NCBI RefSeq assembly: GCF_900108505.1
Contig: NZ_FNWU01000001.1
Span: forward strand, 248,001-312,000
Reading direction: 5' to 3'
Source: Halopenitus malekzadehii
Lineage (GTDB): Archaea > Halobacteriota > Halobacteria > Halobacteriales > Haloferacaceae
DNA: 64,000 nt
This document shows positions 45,415 to 54,644 of the stretch, piece after piece (positions within the stretch are counted from its first letter, which is position 1; the number at the start of each line of letters is the position of its first letter). A program made the translations under genes and the position numbers. The notes under the pieces are model-generated. The model was not told where the DNA came from. It saw only the letters and a program-made list of their open reading frames with translations, and searched no databases.

Positions 45415-46446
45415 ATGGACTGTGACAAGTGTGGCGCCGACGCGGTCACCCACGCTGCCTACTCCGGGGCCCACCTCTGTGGCGAGCACTTCCGTCGGTC
45501 GGTCGAGAAGCGCGTCCGTCGACGGGTGCGCGAGGATGGACTGCTCGATCCCGAGGCGACGCCGGACGACCCGGATCGATGGGTGATCGGCCTCTCCGGC
45601 GGTAAGGATAGCGTCGTTCTGGCGACGATCCTCGAGGAGACGTTCGGACGGGACCCCCGCGTCGAGCTGATCGGCTTGACCATTCACGAGGGGATCGAGG
45701 GGTATCGCGACGAGAGCCTCGCGGCCTGCCGCGAACTGACCGACGACCTCGGGATACGTCACGAGGTGGTCTCCTACGCCGAGGAGTTCGGCGTCGAGAT
45801 GGACGACGTCGTCGAGGACGATCCCGAGAATATGGCCGCCTGCGCCTATTGCGGCGTCTTCCGCCGCGATCTCCTCGAGGGATACGCCGAGGAGCTCGAC
45901 GCCGACAAGCTCCTCACCGGCCACAACCTCGATGACGAGGCACAGACGGCGCTGATGAACGTTCTCGAGGGGGACGTTCGCCAGGTCGCCAAACACTTCG
46001 ACGCCTCGCTTGGCCCCTTCGACGACCGCACTCTCGACGACGCCGACCGCGATGGCGATACCACGAAATCTAACGCACACGCGCGAGCCGAATCGGACCA
46101 CTTCGTTCCGCGCGCGAAGCCGCTTCGGGACGTCCCCGAAAAGGAGGTCGCGCTCTACTGTCACCTGCGCGATCTGCCGTCGCATATGGCCGAGTGTCCA
46201 CACGCCGAGGAGGCCTATCGCGGGGAGATCAAGTCGATCCTCCACGATCTCGAGGAGTCCCATCCGGGAACTCGACACTCGATCATGGCCGGCTACGAGG
46301 AGATCGCGGGGATCGTCGCCGATACGTATCGCGACGACGGCGACGATGGCGACGCCGACCTCGGCGAGTGCATCGAGTGCGGCTCCACGACGAGTCGCGA
46401 GGTGTGCCGAAAGTGCCGGCTGATCGAGTCGATCGAGGCCGTCTAG
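45415..46446 (+). CDS. ncsA: tRNA 2-thiolation protein NcsA (TtuA/Ncs6 family)
   Basis: PP-loop ATP pyrophosphatase that adenylates wobble U34 for thiolation in tRNA-Lys and related tRNAs, using SAMP2 sulfur carrier activated by UbaA. Product of 343 residues: zinc finger at the start (CDKCGADAVTHAAYSGAHLCGEHF), PP-loop LSGGKDS near residue 62, the catalytic/cluster Cys in CAYCGVFRR, and a C-terminal zinc ribbon (CIECGS...CRKC). An acidic insert near residue 215 is lineage-specific. UbaA is also in the window. Confidence 0.9.
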   Translation: MDCDKCGADAVTHAAYSGAHLCGEHFRRSVEKRVRRRVREDGLLDPEATPDDPDRWVIGLSGGKDSVVLATILEETFGRDPRVELIGLTIHEGIEGYRDESLAACRELTDDLGIRHEVVSYAEEFGVEMDDVVEDDPENMAACAYCGVFRRDLLEGYAEELDADKLLTGHNLDDEAQTALMNVLEGDVRQVAKHFDASLGPFDDRTLDDADRDGDTTKSNAHARAESDHFVPRAKPLRDVPEKEVALYCHLRDLPSHMAECPHAEEAYRGEIKSILHDLEESHPGTRHSIMAGYEEIAGIVADTYRDDGDDGDADLGECIECGSTTSREVCRKCRLIESIEAV

Positions 46447-46506
46447 CGCCCGCCCGCCGGTATGGGCGCCGGGCCACCGACGGGTCCGGAGTCGCGTCCG
46501 ACCGTA

Positions 46507-46833
46507 TCAGCGTCGCGTACTGACTGCCGTGCCCGAAAGATTCACCCACAACATCCCCTCGCCCATCTCCTCGTAGTCGAAGGACGCACCGACCACGGCG
46601 TCGGCGCCGAGCTCCGCTGCCTCGGCCTCGAGATCGGCGATCGCCTCCGTTCGTCCGGTCTCGATCTTCTTCTCGTAGGAGCCGCTCCGTCCGCCGACGA
46701 CGTCGCGGATGCCGGCAGCGATGTCGCTGACGACGTTCGCCCCGATGACCGCCTCACCGGAGATCACGCCGTGATACGCGGTGATCTCGCGGTCCTCGAA
46801 CCCGTCCGTCGTCGTGATGGTGACGTCGGTCAT
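46507..46833 (-). CDS. UPF0145 (YbjQ-like) heavy-metal-binding-domain protein
   Basis: 108 residues matching UPF0145 throughout: GFEDREITAYHGVISGEAVIGANVVSDIAAGIRDVVGGRSGSYEKKI then AIADLEAEAAELGADAVVGASFDYEEMG. Predicted pentameric small protein; function uncertain. Minus-strand TATA (GTATTTATAGGG, about 46857-46868) sits about 30 bases before the ATG. Confidence 0.88.
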   Translation of the reverse strand: MTDVTITTTDGFEDREITAYHGVISGEAVIGANVVSDIAAGIRDVVGGRSGSYEKKIETGRTEAIADLEAEAAELGADAVVGASFDYEEMGEGMLWVNLSGTAVSTRR

Positions 46834-46856
46834 ACTGGTTGGCGTACGTGATGTTC

Positions 46857-46868
46857 CCCTATAAATAC
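46857..46868 (-). promoter_or_regulatory. TATA box of the UPF0145 gene
   Basis: Minus-strand GTATTTATAGGG centred about 30 bases before the ATG, so a leaderless transcript is likely. A near-repeat (AATACGGGCGT) directly follows at 46880-46891. Confidence 0.5.
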
Positions 46869-46936
46869 GGGCGTCCTATTAATACGGGCGTGCCCGGTCA
46901 TTCCGTGGCGGAGCCACAGGGTGGTCGTACCGTCGA

Positions 46937-47458
46937 TCAGGCGGAGTCGTCGTTCGTGTCGGTTTCGGCGATCCGGCGGATCCGGTTGACGCCGCCGGTC
47001 TCCTCGATGACCCCGACGACCGCTTCGGGGACGAGGGTTTGCCAGTCGCGGTCGTGGATCATCCGCTCGCGCAGCTCGGTCCCCTCGAGCACGTCGCGTC
47101 TGAACATCGGCGACTGCCGCACCTCGACGCCGGCCTCCTCGAAGAGTCGGATGACGAGCGGATTGTTCGAGTAGGCGATCCGGAACGCCGGCGTCATGCT
47201 TTGGACGTGGCTCACCCAGACGGAGTTTCGTTCGAGGTCCTCGATCGGAACGACGTAGGTCGTGATGTCCACGTCCTCGACCGCCTTGGTCACCATCATC
47301 ACGCGCTCGCCGGCCGTGAACGGATTCCGTGTGGTGTGTGAATCCCCGGCCGATCCGATCCCGAGGACGAGCTCGTCGACCTCCGCGGCGATCTCCTCCA
47401 CCATGTGGAGATGGCCGTCGTGAAACGGTTGAAACCGGCCGATGTAGAACCCCCGCAT
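46937..47458 (-). CDS. Nicotinamide-nucleotide adenylyltransferase
   Basis: Makes NAD from NMN and ATP in the cytoplasm. Product of 173 residues with the archaeal nucleotidyltransferase signatures GRFQPFHDGHLHMV (about residues 7-20, HxGH) and RNPFTAGERVMMV in the place of the ISTxxR motif. The last 10 residues are acidic. It is divergent from lonB with 170 bases between the starts. ATG 47458 (MRGFYIGRFQPFH) is standard. Confidence 0.92.
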   Translation of the reverse strand: MRGFYIGRFQPFHDGHLHMVEEIAAEVDELVLGIGSAGDSHTTRNPFTAGERVMMVTKAVEDVDITTYVVPIEDLERNSVWVSHVQSMTPAFRIAYSNNPLVIRLFEEAGVEVRQSPMFRRDVLEGTELRERMIHDRDWQTLVPEAVVGVIEETGGVNRIRRIAETDTNDDSA

Positions 47459-47579
47459 GCTCGGATCTACCGACAGGATGGGTATTAAAGACGGCGAGTT
47501 CGTTCGGTCACCAAAAACGCGTTTGTGACGGTCCATTCGTGGTGTTTTCGACGGATTCAGTCGCGATCGTGAGGGGAGA

Positions 47580-47592
47580 AAGTATATCAATC
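47580..47592 (+). promoter_or_regulatory. Likely TATA box of lonB
   Basis: AAGTATATCAAT lies about 44 bases before the lonB ATG, suggesting a short leader of 15-20 bases. The region between it and nadM is shared by both divergent genes. Confidence 0.4.
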
Positions 47593-47628
47593 GCCGTCAC
47601 CTCCTTTGAGACAGCGACGAACGATTCT

Positions 47629-49920
47629 ATGAGCAACGAGAAGGACGAGAACGAGCGCCCTACCGAGCACGGGGCACCCCCCTCCGGGGAGGACGACTCA
47701 ACCGACGCCGTCGATAGCGACCGGGACGGCGTCGACCGAGAACGCCGCTCCACGGACGGGGCGGCTGCCGAGGATCCGTCCGCCGAAGATCAAGCCGCCG
47801 AGAACGCCTCGAACGGTGACGATTCCCCGGACGAATCCGACGGGATGATCTATCCCGGCCCGGACTCGAACGGCGCGCTCACGACCGAGACATCGGAAGA
47901 CGTTCCCACCGAGGAAGCACTTCCCGATGCGGACCGAGACCGCGAGGAGCCCACGGACGACCAGCCATTGATCGACGAACTCGGCAGCGACGTGGAAGTC
48001 CACGGCGCCGAGGTCGAGGAGGACCCCGACGAGGAGGACCTCCTCGGTGGCCTCAAGATCAACTCGACCGAAGAGATCGAGATCCCGGACCGGCTCGTCG
48101 ACCAGGTGATCGGCCAGGAACACGCCCGCGACGTCATCATCAAGGCGGCCAAACAGCGCCGCCACGTGATGATGATCGGCTCGCCGGGAACCGGCAAGTC
48201 GATGCTCGCGAAGGCGATGGCCGAGATGCTCCCGAAGGAGGAGCTGCAGGACGTCCTCGTGTATCACAACCCCGACGACGGGAATAATCCCAAGGTTCGG
48301 ACGGTTCCCGCGAGCAAGGGCGAACAGATCGTCGATGCCCACAAGGAGGAGGCCCGCAAGCGTAACCAGATGCGCAGCTTCCTGATGTGGATCATCATCG
48401 CCGTCGTGCTGGGCTATGCGCTCATCATCGCCGGCCAGATCCTCCTCGGCATCATCGCGGCCGGCGTCATCTGGCTCGCGTTCCGGTACATGAACCGCGG
48501 CTCGGACGCGATGATTCCGAACCTGCTCGTGAACAACGCGGACACGAAGACCGCCCCGTTCGAGGAGGCGACCGGCGCTCACGCCGGCGCGTTGCTCGGC
48601 GACGTCCGTCACGACCCCTTCCAGTCGGGCGGGATGGAGACGCCCTCCCACGACCGTGTGGAGGCCGGGGCCATCCACACCGCGAACAAGGGCGTGTTGT
48701 TCATCGACGAGATCAACACCCTCGACATCCGCAGTCAGCAGCATCTGATGACGGCGATCCAGGAGGGCGAGTTCTCGATCACCGGCCAGTCCGAGCGCTC
48801 CTCGGGCGCGATGGTCCAGACCGAACCCGTCCCCACGGACTTCGTGATGATCGCCGCCGGCAACCTCGACGCGATGGAGAACATGCACCCGGCGTTGCGC
48901 TCGCGGATCAAGGGATACGGCTACGAGGTGTATATGGAGGACACCATCGAGGACACTCCCGAGATGCGCCGGAAGTACGCCCGGTTCGTGGCCCAGGAGG
49001 TCGCCAACGACGGCCGGCTGCCCGAGTTCACCGCGGAGGCGATCGAGGAGGTCATCCTTGAGGCGAAGCGCCGCGCCGGCCGAAAGGGCCACCTAACGTT
49101 GCTGTTCCGGAACCTCGGCGGGCTCGTCCGCGTTGCCGGCGACATCGCCCGCAGTGAGGAGGCGGAGTACACCACCCGCGAACACGTGCTCCAGGCGAAG
49201 GGCCGTTCCCGATCCATCGAACAGCAGCTCGCCGACGACTTCATCGAGCGCCGCAAGGACTACGAGCTGCAGGTCTCGGAGGGGTACGTCGTCGGCCGCG
49301 TCAACGGTCTCGCCGTAATGGGCGAAGACTCCGGGATTATGCTCCCGGTGATGGCCGAGGTCGCGCCCTCGCAGGGGCCGGGCGAGGTGATCGCCACCGG
49401 TCAGCTCAAGGAGATGGCTCAGGAGTCCGTCTCGAACGTCTCGGCGATCATCAAGAAATTCTCCGACGAGAACATCTCCGAGAAGGACATCCACATCCAG
49501 TTCATCCAGACGGGCCAGCAGGGCGTCGACGGCGACTCCGCCTCCATCACGGTCGCGACCGCCGTGATCAGCGCGCTGGAGGGTGTCGGCGTCGACCAGA
49601 GCCTGGCGATGACGGGATCGCTGTCGGTCCGGGGCGACGTGCTCCCCGTCGGCGGCGTCACGCACAAGATCGAGGCCGCGGCGAAGGCCGGCTGCGACCG
49701 GGTCATCATCCCGGCCGCCAACGAACAGGACGTGATGATCGAGGACGAATACGAGGAGATGATCGAGGTCATCCCGGTCAGCCACATCAGCGAGGTCCTC
49801 GAGATCGCGCTGGAGGGTGAACCCGAGACGGATTCGCTCGTCGACCGGCTCAAGTCGATCACCGGCTCCGCGCTGAACGAACAGGGCGTCGCCAATCCCT
49901 CGAACCCGAGCCCGCAGTAG
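47629..49920 (+). CDS. lonB: Membrane-anchored ATP-dependent protease LonB
   Basis: Archaeal Lon of 763 residues. Residues 1-145 are an acidic, low-complexity leader; the AAA+ domain has Walker A GSPGTGKSM (184-192), Walker B GVLFIDEINTL, and an insertion with two membrane helices (about 251-287) that anchors it in the cytoplasmic membrane. The protease domain has the Ser-Lys dyad S637 and K680, 43 residues apart as in other Lon enzymes. LonB degrades damaged and regulatory proteins and is essential in Haloferax, where it controls carotenoid levels. A CPBP protease follows. Confidence 0.95.
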   Translation: MSNEKDENERPTEHGAPPSGEDDSTDAVDSDRDGVDRERRSTDGAAAEDPSAEDQAAENASNGDDSPDESDGMIYPGPDSNGALTTETSEDVPTEEALPDADRDREEPTDDQPLIDELGSDVEVHGAEVEEDPDEEDLLGGLKINSTEEIEIPDRLVDQVIGQEHARDVIIKAAKQRRHVMMIGSPGTGKSMLAKAMAEMLPKEELQDVLVYHNPDDGNNPKVRTVPASKGEQIVDAHKEEARKRNQMRSFLMWIIIAVVLGYALIIAGQILLGIIAAGVIWLAFRYMNRGSDAMIPNLLVNNADTKTAPFEEATGAHAGALLGDVRHDPFQSGGMETPSHDRVEAGAIHTANKGVLFIDEINTLDIRSQQHLMTAIQEGEFSITGQSERSSGAMVQTEPVPTDFVMIAAGNLDAMENMHPALRSRIKGYGYEVYMEDTIEDTPEMRRKYARFVAQEVANDGRLPEFTAEAIEEVILEAKRRAGRKGHLTLLFRNLGGLVRVAGDIARSEEAEYTTREHVLQAKGRSRSIEQQLADDFIERRKDYELQVSEGYVVGRVNGLAVMGEDSGIMLPVMAEVAPSQGPGEVIATGQLKEMAQESVSNVSAIIKKFSDENISEKDIHIQFIQTGQQGVDGDSASITVATAVISALEGVGVDQSLAMTGSLSVRGDVLPVGGVTHKIEAAAKAGCDRVIIPAANEQDVMIEDEYEEMIEVIPVSHISEVLEIALEGEPETDSLVDRLKSITGSALNEQGVANPSNPSPQ

Positions 49921-49954
49921 GACTCGATCCTGCTAGGCTCCGCTTTTTTGTCGA

Positions 49955-50749
49955 ATGTCGAACTGGACCGGCTTTTTGCTCGCGATCGTGGTCCTCACGG
50001 TCGGCCTGTTGCTCGTGACCCGCCGGTCGCAGGACGCACTCGCCGACGTCCGGATCGTCGATGGCTCGGCTCCGGCTCCGGATCGGGAGTCGGGTTCCGA
50101 GATCCTCGCCGACACCGCCCCGGCTCACGGCGCCACGGCCGGGGCCCGTAACCCGGCGATCACGACGCGGGCACTCCTCGCGAACGTCGTCGTTTCACAG
50201 GGAGTGTTCCTGATCGCGGTCGTGGCGCTGCTGTGGTGGTTCGGGGTTCCGGTCACTCACCTCGGGCTGTCGGGCGGCGCGATCGCCGCTCGTGCCGTGG
50301 GGATCGGCGTCCTTGCGGGCGGCGGTATCGCCGTCCTGAACGAGCTTGGCGCTCGAGTCGGCCGCCGCGTCGGGATCTCCGGGCACGAACGGCTCCGGCA
50401 GGCGCTTTCGCCGACGGTTGCGGCCGACTGGGTCCTGCTGCTTCTGGTCGTTTTGCCGACGATCGCCGTCTTCGAGGAACTCCTGTTCCGGGGCGTCCTG
50501 ATCGGGGCGTTCGCGGTCGGGTTGGGCGTTGACCCGTGGCTTCTCGTGGTCGGGTCGTCGATCGTCTTCGGGCTCGGACACGGGGCACAGGGAGCGCTCG
50601 GCGTGATCGTGACCGCGGTTCTCGGGACGGTTCTCGGCGGCCTCTTCGTGCTGACCGGATCGCTCGTCGTCGTGATCGTGGCCCACTACGTGATCAACGC
50701 CGTCGAGTTCCTCGTCCACGAGGGACCGGCGGACGGCCGTCGTCGCTAG
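49955..50749 (+). CDS. CPBP-family intramembrane metalloprotease
   Basis: Product of 264 residues with about 7 membrane helices. All motifs of the CAAX/CPBP family are visible: EELLFR (E174, E175, R179), FGLGH (F205-H209) and HYVIN (H244-N248). Family members process prenylated or other membrane proteins or bacteriocin-like peptides; substrate unknown. Residues 40-70 form a Gly/Ala-rich linker after the first helix. It starts 35 bases after lonB; the T-run between (49944-49949) may end the lonB mRNA. It overlaps the stop of pantoate kinase by 4 bases, tail to tail. Confidence 0.88.
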   Translation: MSNWTGFLLAIVVLTVGLLLVTRRSQDALADVRIVDGSAPAPDRESGSEILADTAPAHGATAGARNPAITTRALLANVVVSQGVFLIAVVALLWWFGVPVTHLGLSGGAIAARAVGIGVLAGGGIAVLNELGARVGRRVGISGHERLRQALSPTVAADWVLLLLVVLPTIAVFEELLFRGVLIGAFAVGLGVDPWLLVVGSSIVFGLGHGAQGALGVIVTAVLGTVLGGLFVLTGSLVVVIVAHYVINAVEFLVHEGPADGRRR

Positions 50750-51639
50750 CGTCGCCGCGTTGGTGACCCGTTTCGATCCGGCTCACACACCCGCGAGCCG
50801 CCCGGGTGAACCCGGCAGACCGTCGGATCGTATCCGGCGTCCGAGAGTCCGGTCCCGAGCGCGAAGACGGTTCGTCCGAGCATCGCCATCGAGGCCTCGC
50901 CGCCGACGTCGTCGACCAGGTCGATCGCCTCCGCGACCGCGGGGACCAACAGCCCGGCCTCTCGCGCGAACGTTCGTGATGCGTCCATCAGCGTCGGCAA
51001 GGTTGGGTCCTCCTTGAGCGTCGTCAGCGCGCGCTCGCCCGCGGCCGTCAGGTCGGCGGTGTCGTCCGTCAGGATCGACTCGGTCGGGAGCTCGCCGAAG
51101 GTGACGTACTCGATGCGTCCGGTTGCCGGGACCCCGTCGAGGGTTCCGTATCCGGGTGCACCCGGTTCCAGCCGGATCGGGATCCCGCCCCGGGCCTGTG
51201 CGACGACGTCGCCCAGCCCGGTTCCGGCTTCGACCTCCGCCGCGTGTGCGATCCGGATCAGATCGTTCTCCGAGTATCCGTTATCGGTTGCGTCGGTGGC
51301 AGCGAGGGCGGTTCCCAGCGCCGCCGCCCCCGAGACGCCGAATCCCGAACCGATCGGGAGATCGGTCTCGACGGTGACCCGTGCGTCGAGATCCAGCCTC
51401 GAGAGGACGAGCGTCACCGGATCGATCGTGGCGGACTCGCCGTTCACCGTCTGTCTCGGCGACGCGTCCGACGTCGCGGCGTCGGATTCCGCGCCCGGCT
51501 CGACGGCGACCGTCACTCCCTCCGTGAGCGCGATCCCGGCACCGCGGGACCCCGCTGCGTGGGCGTTCTCGTCCGGGTGAGTGCTGAAGAACGCCGTGAC
51601 GTGTCCCGGAACGAACGCGCTCGACCGATCGTCGGTCAT
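50746..51639 (-). CDS. Pantoate kinase (GHMP family)
   Basis: Phosphorylates pantoate in the archaeal CoA pathway; its product feeds the ligase at 8464-9363. Product of 297 residues with the GHMP ATP-binding loop PIGSGFGVSGAAALG near residues 93-107 and the start FVPGHVTAFFSTHPDENAHAAGSRGAG. The C-terminal region carries the PTVCRVHPGGSRV segment. It starts 8 bases after aspS ends, so the pair is likely an operon. Confidence 0.88.
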   Translation of the reverse strand: MTDDRSSAFVPGHVTAFFSTHPDENAHAAGSRGAGIALTEGVTVAVEPGAESDAATSDASPRQTVNGESATIDPVTLVLSRLDLDARVTVETDLPIGSGFGVSGAAALGTALAATDATDNGYSENDLIRIAHAAEVEAGTGLGDVVAQARGGIPIRLEPGAPGYGTLDGVPATGRIEYVTFGELPTESILTDDTADLTAAGERALTTLKEDPTLPTLMDASRTFAREAGLLVPAVAEAIDLVDDVGGEASMAMLGRTVFALGTGLSDAGYDPTVCRVHPGGSRVCEPDRNGSPTRRR

Positions 51640-51647
51640 TCGGCTGG

Positions 51648-52961
51648 TCAGGGGCTGAGACGCTGGCGATCCCGCGGGAACAGGACTGCCTCGCGGATGT
51701 TCTCGAGGCCGAGCATCGTCATCACGAGCCGCTCGGCGCCGATCGCCCAGCCGGCGTGCGGGGGCATCCCGTATTTGAACATCTTCGTGTAGTACTCGAA
51801 CTCCTCGGGATCGAGCCCCTGCTGTTCGAACCCGGCGATGAGCTCCTCGTAGCGGTGTTCACGCTGGCCGCCGGAGACGAGCTCCATTCGCGGGTGCATC
51901 AGGTCGAACCCGGTCGAGAGCGTGTCGTCGCCGTCGTAATCCTTGATGTAGAAGGGCTTGATCTCGGAGGGCCAGTCGGTGATGAAGTAGTGCTCGCCGA
52001 CGTCCTCCCCGAGCGCGTGTTCGCCCTCGGTCGGGAGGTCGTCACCCCACACGAGCTGTTCGTCGAGCTCGCCGGTGGCGTTGATGCGTTGGATGGCCTC
52101 CTCGTAGGTGAGCCGCGGGAACGCCTCCGCCGGTGGCTCGAAGGAGTCCTCGAGGCCGAGGGCCTCGAGCTGCGGGCCGCAGTTCTCGGCGACCGCCTCG
52201 TAGGCCGACCAGATGACGGATTCACAGACGTCCATCGCGTCCTCGTGGTCACAGAACGCGCCCTCGAAGTCGATCGAGGTCGCCTCGTTGAGGTGTCGCG
52301 GCGTGTTGTGTTCCTCGGCGCGGAAGATCGGACCGATCTCGAAGACGCGTTCGAGTCCCGACCCCGCCGTCAGCTGCTTGAACAGCTGCGGGGACTGGTT
52401 CATAAACGCCTCCTCGCCGAAGTAGGTGATCGGGAAGAGCTCGGTGCCGCCCTCGGTTCCGGTGGCGACGATCTTCGGGGTCGTGATCTCCGTGGCGTTC
52501 GCGTCGCGGAACGCCTCCCGCGCCGCGCGGAAGATCTCGCCGCGGATCTCGAAGACCGCCTTGACCTCGTCCTTCCGGAGGTCCAGCGTTCGGTTATCGA
52601 GCCGCGTCGACAGATCCGCGTCGACCTTTCCGGAGGGATCAAGCGGCAGCTCGGTGTCGGCCTCCGCGATGACCTCGACCGACTCGGGAGTGATCTCGAC
52701 GCCGGTCGGCGCGCGCGGCTCCTCGTCGACGTCGCCGGTGACCGCGATGACCGACTCGCGGGGGACGCCGAGGCCGGTCTCGACGAGCTCCTCGTCCATC
52801 TCGTCCTTCTCGAATTTGACCTGGATCCGTCCGTCCGTATCCCGAAGGATTAGGAAGGCGATGCCACCGAGGTCCCGGACCTCGTGTACCCAGCCGGCGA
52901 CCGTGACGTGATCGCCCGGTTCGGCCGCGGACGTGTACGTGCGGTCTTCGAGTCCTTGCAT
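51648..52961 (-). CDS. aspS: Aspartyl-tRNA synthetase (archaeal type)
   Basis: Class IIb synthetase of 437 residues: N-terminal OB fold ([23 protein letters not shown]), the insertion-free catalytic core with motif 2 [15 protein letters not shown] and motif 3 [15 protein letters not shown] at the end. Whether it is discriminating or charges both tRNA-Asp and tRNA-Asn is not decided by what I can see; many archaea lack asparaginyl-tRNA synthetase. Leads the aspS-pantoate kinase operon. Confidence 0.95.
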   Translation of the reverse strand: MQGLEDRTYTSAAEPGDHVTVAGWVHEVRDLGGIAFLILRDTDGRIQVKFEKDEMDEELVETGLGVPRESVIAVTGDVDEEPRAPTGVEITPESVEVIAEADTELPLDPSGKVDADLSTRLDNRTLDLRKDEVKAVFEIRGEIFRAAREAFRDANATEITTPKIVATGTEGGTELFPITYFGEEAFMNQSPQLFKQLTAGSGLERVFEIGPIFRAEEHNTPRHLNEATSIDFEGAFCDHEDAMDVCESVIWSAYEAVAENCGPQLEALGLEDSFEPPAEAFPRLTYEEAIQRINATGELDEQLVWGDDLPTEGEHALGEDVGEHYFITDWPSEIKPFYIKDYDGDDTLSTGFDLMHPRMELVSGGQREHRYEELIAGFEQQGLDPEEFEYYTKMFKYGMPPHAGWAIGAERLVMTMLGLENIREAVLFPRDRQRLSP

Positions 52962-53051
52962 ACCATTCGATTCCGCGGTTGGGGCTTAAAAGACGTTGAT
53001 TCGCGGTTCACGACCCAGAAGTTTCAGTACGCCGCGCCCGTAACGTCGGAT

Positions 53052-53600
53052 ATGGTGACTCGGCTGCGGCCATGGATCGCCGCCGCACTGGCGCTTGCGA
53101 TCGTGGGACTCGGCCACGCGTACCTCCGGCGCTGGGGACGGGCACTGCTGTGGTTGGTCACGGTCGTGGGGGCGTCGATCGCCCTGCACTCGGTCGCGAA
53201 CGTGGCTCCCGTCAACCCGATCACGAACCCTGAGGGCGTGCCGTCCGTCGTGTTGCTCCCGATCACCGCCCTGGTCGTCCTCTCCGCGATCGACGCCTTC
53301 GTGCTCGGCAAACGGGACCGGGACCGCGCTCGAACCGCCACCGTCGGTCGTGGCGGGATGAACGGCCAGTCGGGGAGTAGCCACGCCGATCGACGGTCCG
53401 GGGACACGGCGGCGACGACCGGCACCGAACGCCCTCCGACCCGAAACGCGGTTCCGGCGGCGCCCGAGGAGATGCCTGCGGTGACGTGTCCACATTGCGG
53501 GAAGGAGACGGACGCGGAGCTCGACTTCTGTCACTGGTGTACCGAACCGCTGCCGGCGGCCGAGGAGAACGCCGTCGACGGTGTGGAACGAGGGTCGTAG
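53052..53600 (+). CDS. Membrane protein with C-terminal zinc ribbon
   Basis: Product of 182 residues: three hydrophobic helices (about 7-24, 29-48, 62-80), a low-complexity charged linker (about 85-140), and a zinc ribbon CPHCGKETDAELDFCHWC near the end. Haloarchaeal proteins of this pattern (DUF7575-like) are uncharacterised. ATG 53052 places the first helix correctly. Convergent with the MaoC gene. Confidence 0.75.
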   Translation: MVTRLRPWIAAALALAIVGLGHAYLRRWGRALLWLVTVVGASIALHSVANVAPVNPITNPEGVPSVVLLPITALVVLSAIDAFVLGKRDRDRARTATVGRGGMNGQSGSSHADRRSGDTAATTGTERPPTRNAVPAAPEEMPAVTCPHCGKETDAELDFCHWCTEPLPAAEENAVDGVERGS

Positions 53601-53662
53601 GTCGGGACGCTTCGCGGTGCCGTCCGGCGGCCGATCGATCACTCACTCCCTCATTTCCACCC

Positions 53663-54238
53663 TCATTCACCCCCTCCCTCACCCTCGTCGGCCGGCTCCC
53701 GCCGCTCGACGAGTTCGCTGTTCTCCAGGGTGAGCACCGTCTCGTCGTCCCCGTTCCGGACCGTGATCGACTCGTGGATGATCCCGGCGGCGGGGTTGCT
53801 CTCGGAGGGACGCGTCTCCAGGATCTCGAACTCGACCGCGAGCGTGTCGCCCGGTCGAACCGGCGCGTGCCAGCGCACGTCGTCGATCCCGAGTCCGGCG
53901 ATGACTGCCCGGTCGCCGCGTGCGGCGTCGACGAGCAGACGGACCGATAGCGAGAGCGTGTGGTAGCCGCTGGCGATGACGTCGCCGTAGGGACTCTCGG
54001 CGGCGGCTTCGAGGTCCGTGTGGATGTCGAGCGGGTCGTACTCCTCGGCGAACTCGATGATCTCCTCGCGTGAGACGGTTGTCGATCCACACTGCGTCAC
54101 CGTTCCGGGTTCGACGTCCTCGAAGTAGATCGTGTCGTCGGTGCTCGTCGTCGTATCGTCGTCGCTCGCCGTCGTCTCGCCCTCGCTCACCGTCGTCTCT
54201 CCCTCGTTCGGGACTCCCCTGTCGGATCGATCGGTCAT
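53663..54238 (-). CDS. MaoC-like dehydratase/hotdog protein
   Basis: Product of 191 residues. The hotdog core from about residue 35 (YFEDVEPGTVTQCGSTTVSREEIIEFAEEYDPLDIHTD, DVIASGYHTLSLSVRLLVDAARGDRAVIAGLGIDDVRWHAPVRPGDTLAVEFEILETRPS) is that of MaoC/R-specific enoyl-CoA hydratases, though the usual catalytic Asp/His pair lies in YDPLDIH. The first 30 residues are acidic with Thr/Ser repeats (EGETT, DDTTT). ATG 54238 is chosen; a start 27 bases upstream is possible. Its role could be fatty acid or polyhydroxyalkanoate metabolism. Confidence 0.8.
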   Translation of the reverse strand: MTDRSDRGVPNEGETTVSEGETTASDDDTTTSTDDTIYFEDVEPGTVTQCGSTTVSREEIIEFAEEYDPLDIHTDLEAAAESPYGDVIASGYHTLSLSVRLLVDAARGDRAVIAGLGIDDVRWHAPVRPGDTLAVEFEILETRPSESNPAAGIIHESITVRNGDDETVLTLENSELVERREPADEGEGGGE

Positions 54239-54248
54239 ATCGCGGCAT

Positions 54249-54404
54249 ATGGAAACCGGGGTCAAGCCGGTTCCGTTTCCGAATCGGGATCGCGAACTGC
54301 TTCCTCGGAGGCGGATCGATCGTCGGCGTCACACCCTTCTCACACTCGTGGCGGTCACCCTCTCGGTCAGCGCCATCGTCGGCTACCTGACCGTCGATAT
54401 CTGA
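54249..54404 (+). CDS. Possible small membrane protein
   Basis: 51 residues: a basic N-terminal half (FPNRDRELLPRRRIDRRRH) then one hydrophobic helix (TLLTLVAVTLSVSAIVGYLTV). The ATG is only 10 bases from the divergent MaoC start, so a common promoter would have to overlap the genes. No family is recognised; it may be chance. From 54405 to 54602 I see no gene. Confidence 0.3.
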   Translation: METGVKPVPFPNRDRELLPRRRIDRRRHTLLTLVAVTLSVSAIVGYLTVDI

Positions 54405-54602
54405 TGTGGATCATGGAGCGCGTTCCTTCTGGAGCGTCCGTGTCGCCCTCGGCGTTCTCGTGATCGGCGACGACGGCGTCGTCTCCGTGATCGTCTGACC
54501 GGCGGGTTGCTCGGCCGCCGATCCCGGTCGTCCGTCTCGTCCGTCGGCTTCCGTCGCCAACCGAATTCGTCGATCGTCGAACTACGGTTCGATCATCGAT
54601 TC

Positions 54603-54630
54603 GTAAACCAACACTCTAAAGTTGGTTTAC
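54603..54630 (+). promoter_or_regulatory. BirA-type biotin operator overlapping the bioY promoter
   Basis: A perfect 10-base inverted repeat, GTAAACCAAC...GTTGGTTTAC, separated by the 8 bases ACTCTAAA. Its outer part is GTAAACC-N14-GGTTTAC, the consensus bound by BirA biotin repressors in bacteria and archaea. The AT-rich spacer is centred 27 bases before the bioY ATG and can serve as the TATA box, so bound repressor would block transcription. Biotin uptake should be shut off when biotin is plentiful. Confidence 0.75.
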
Positions 54631-54644
54631 CGAAACGGTCGCGT

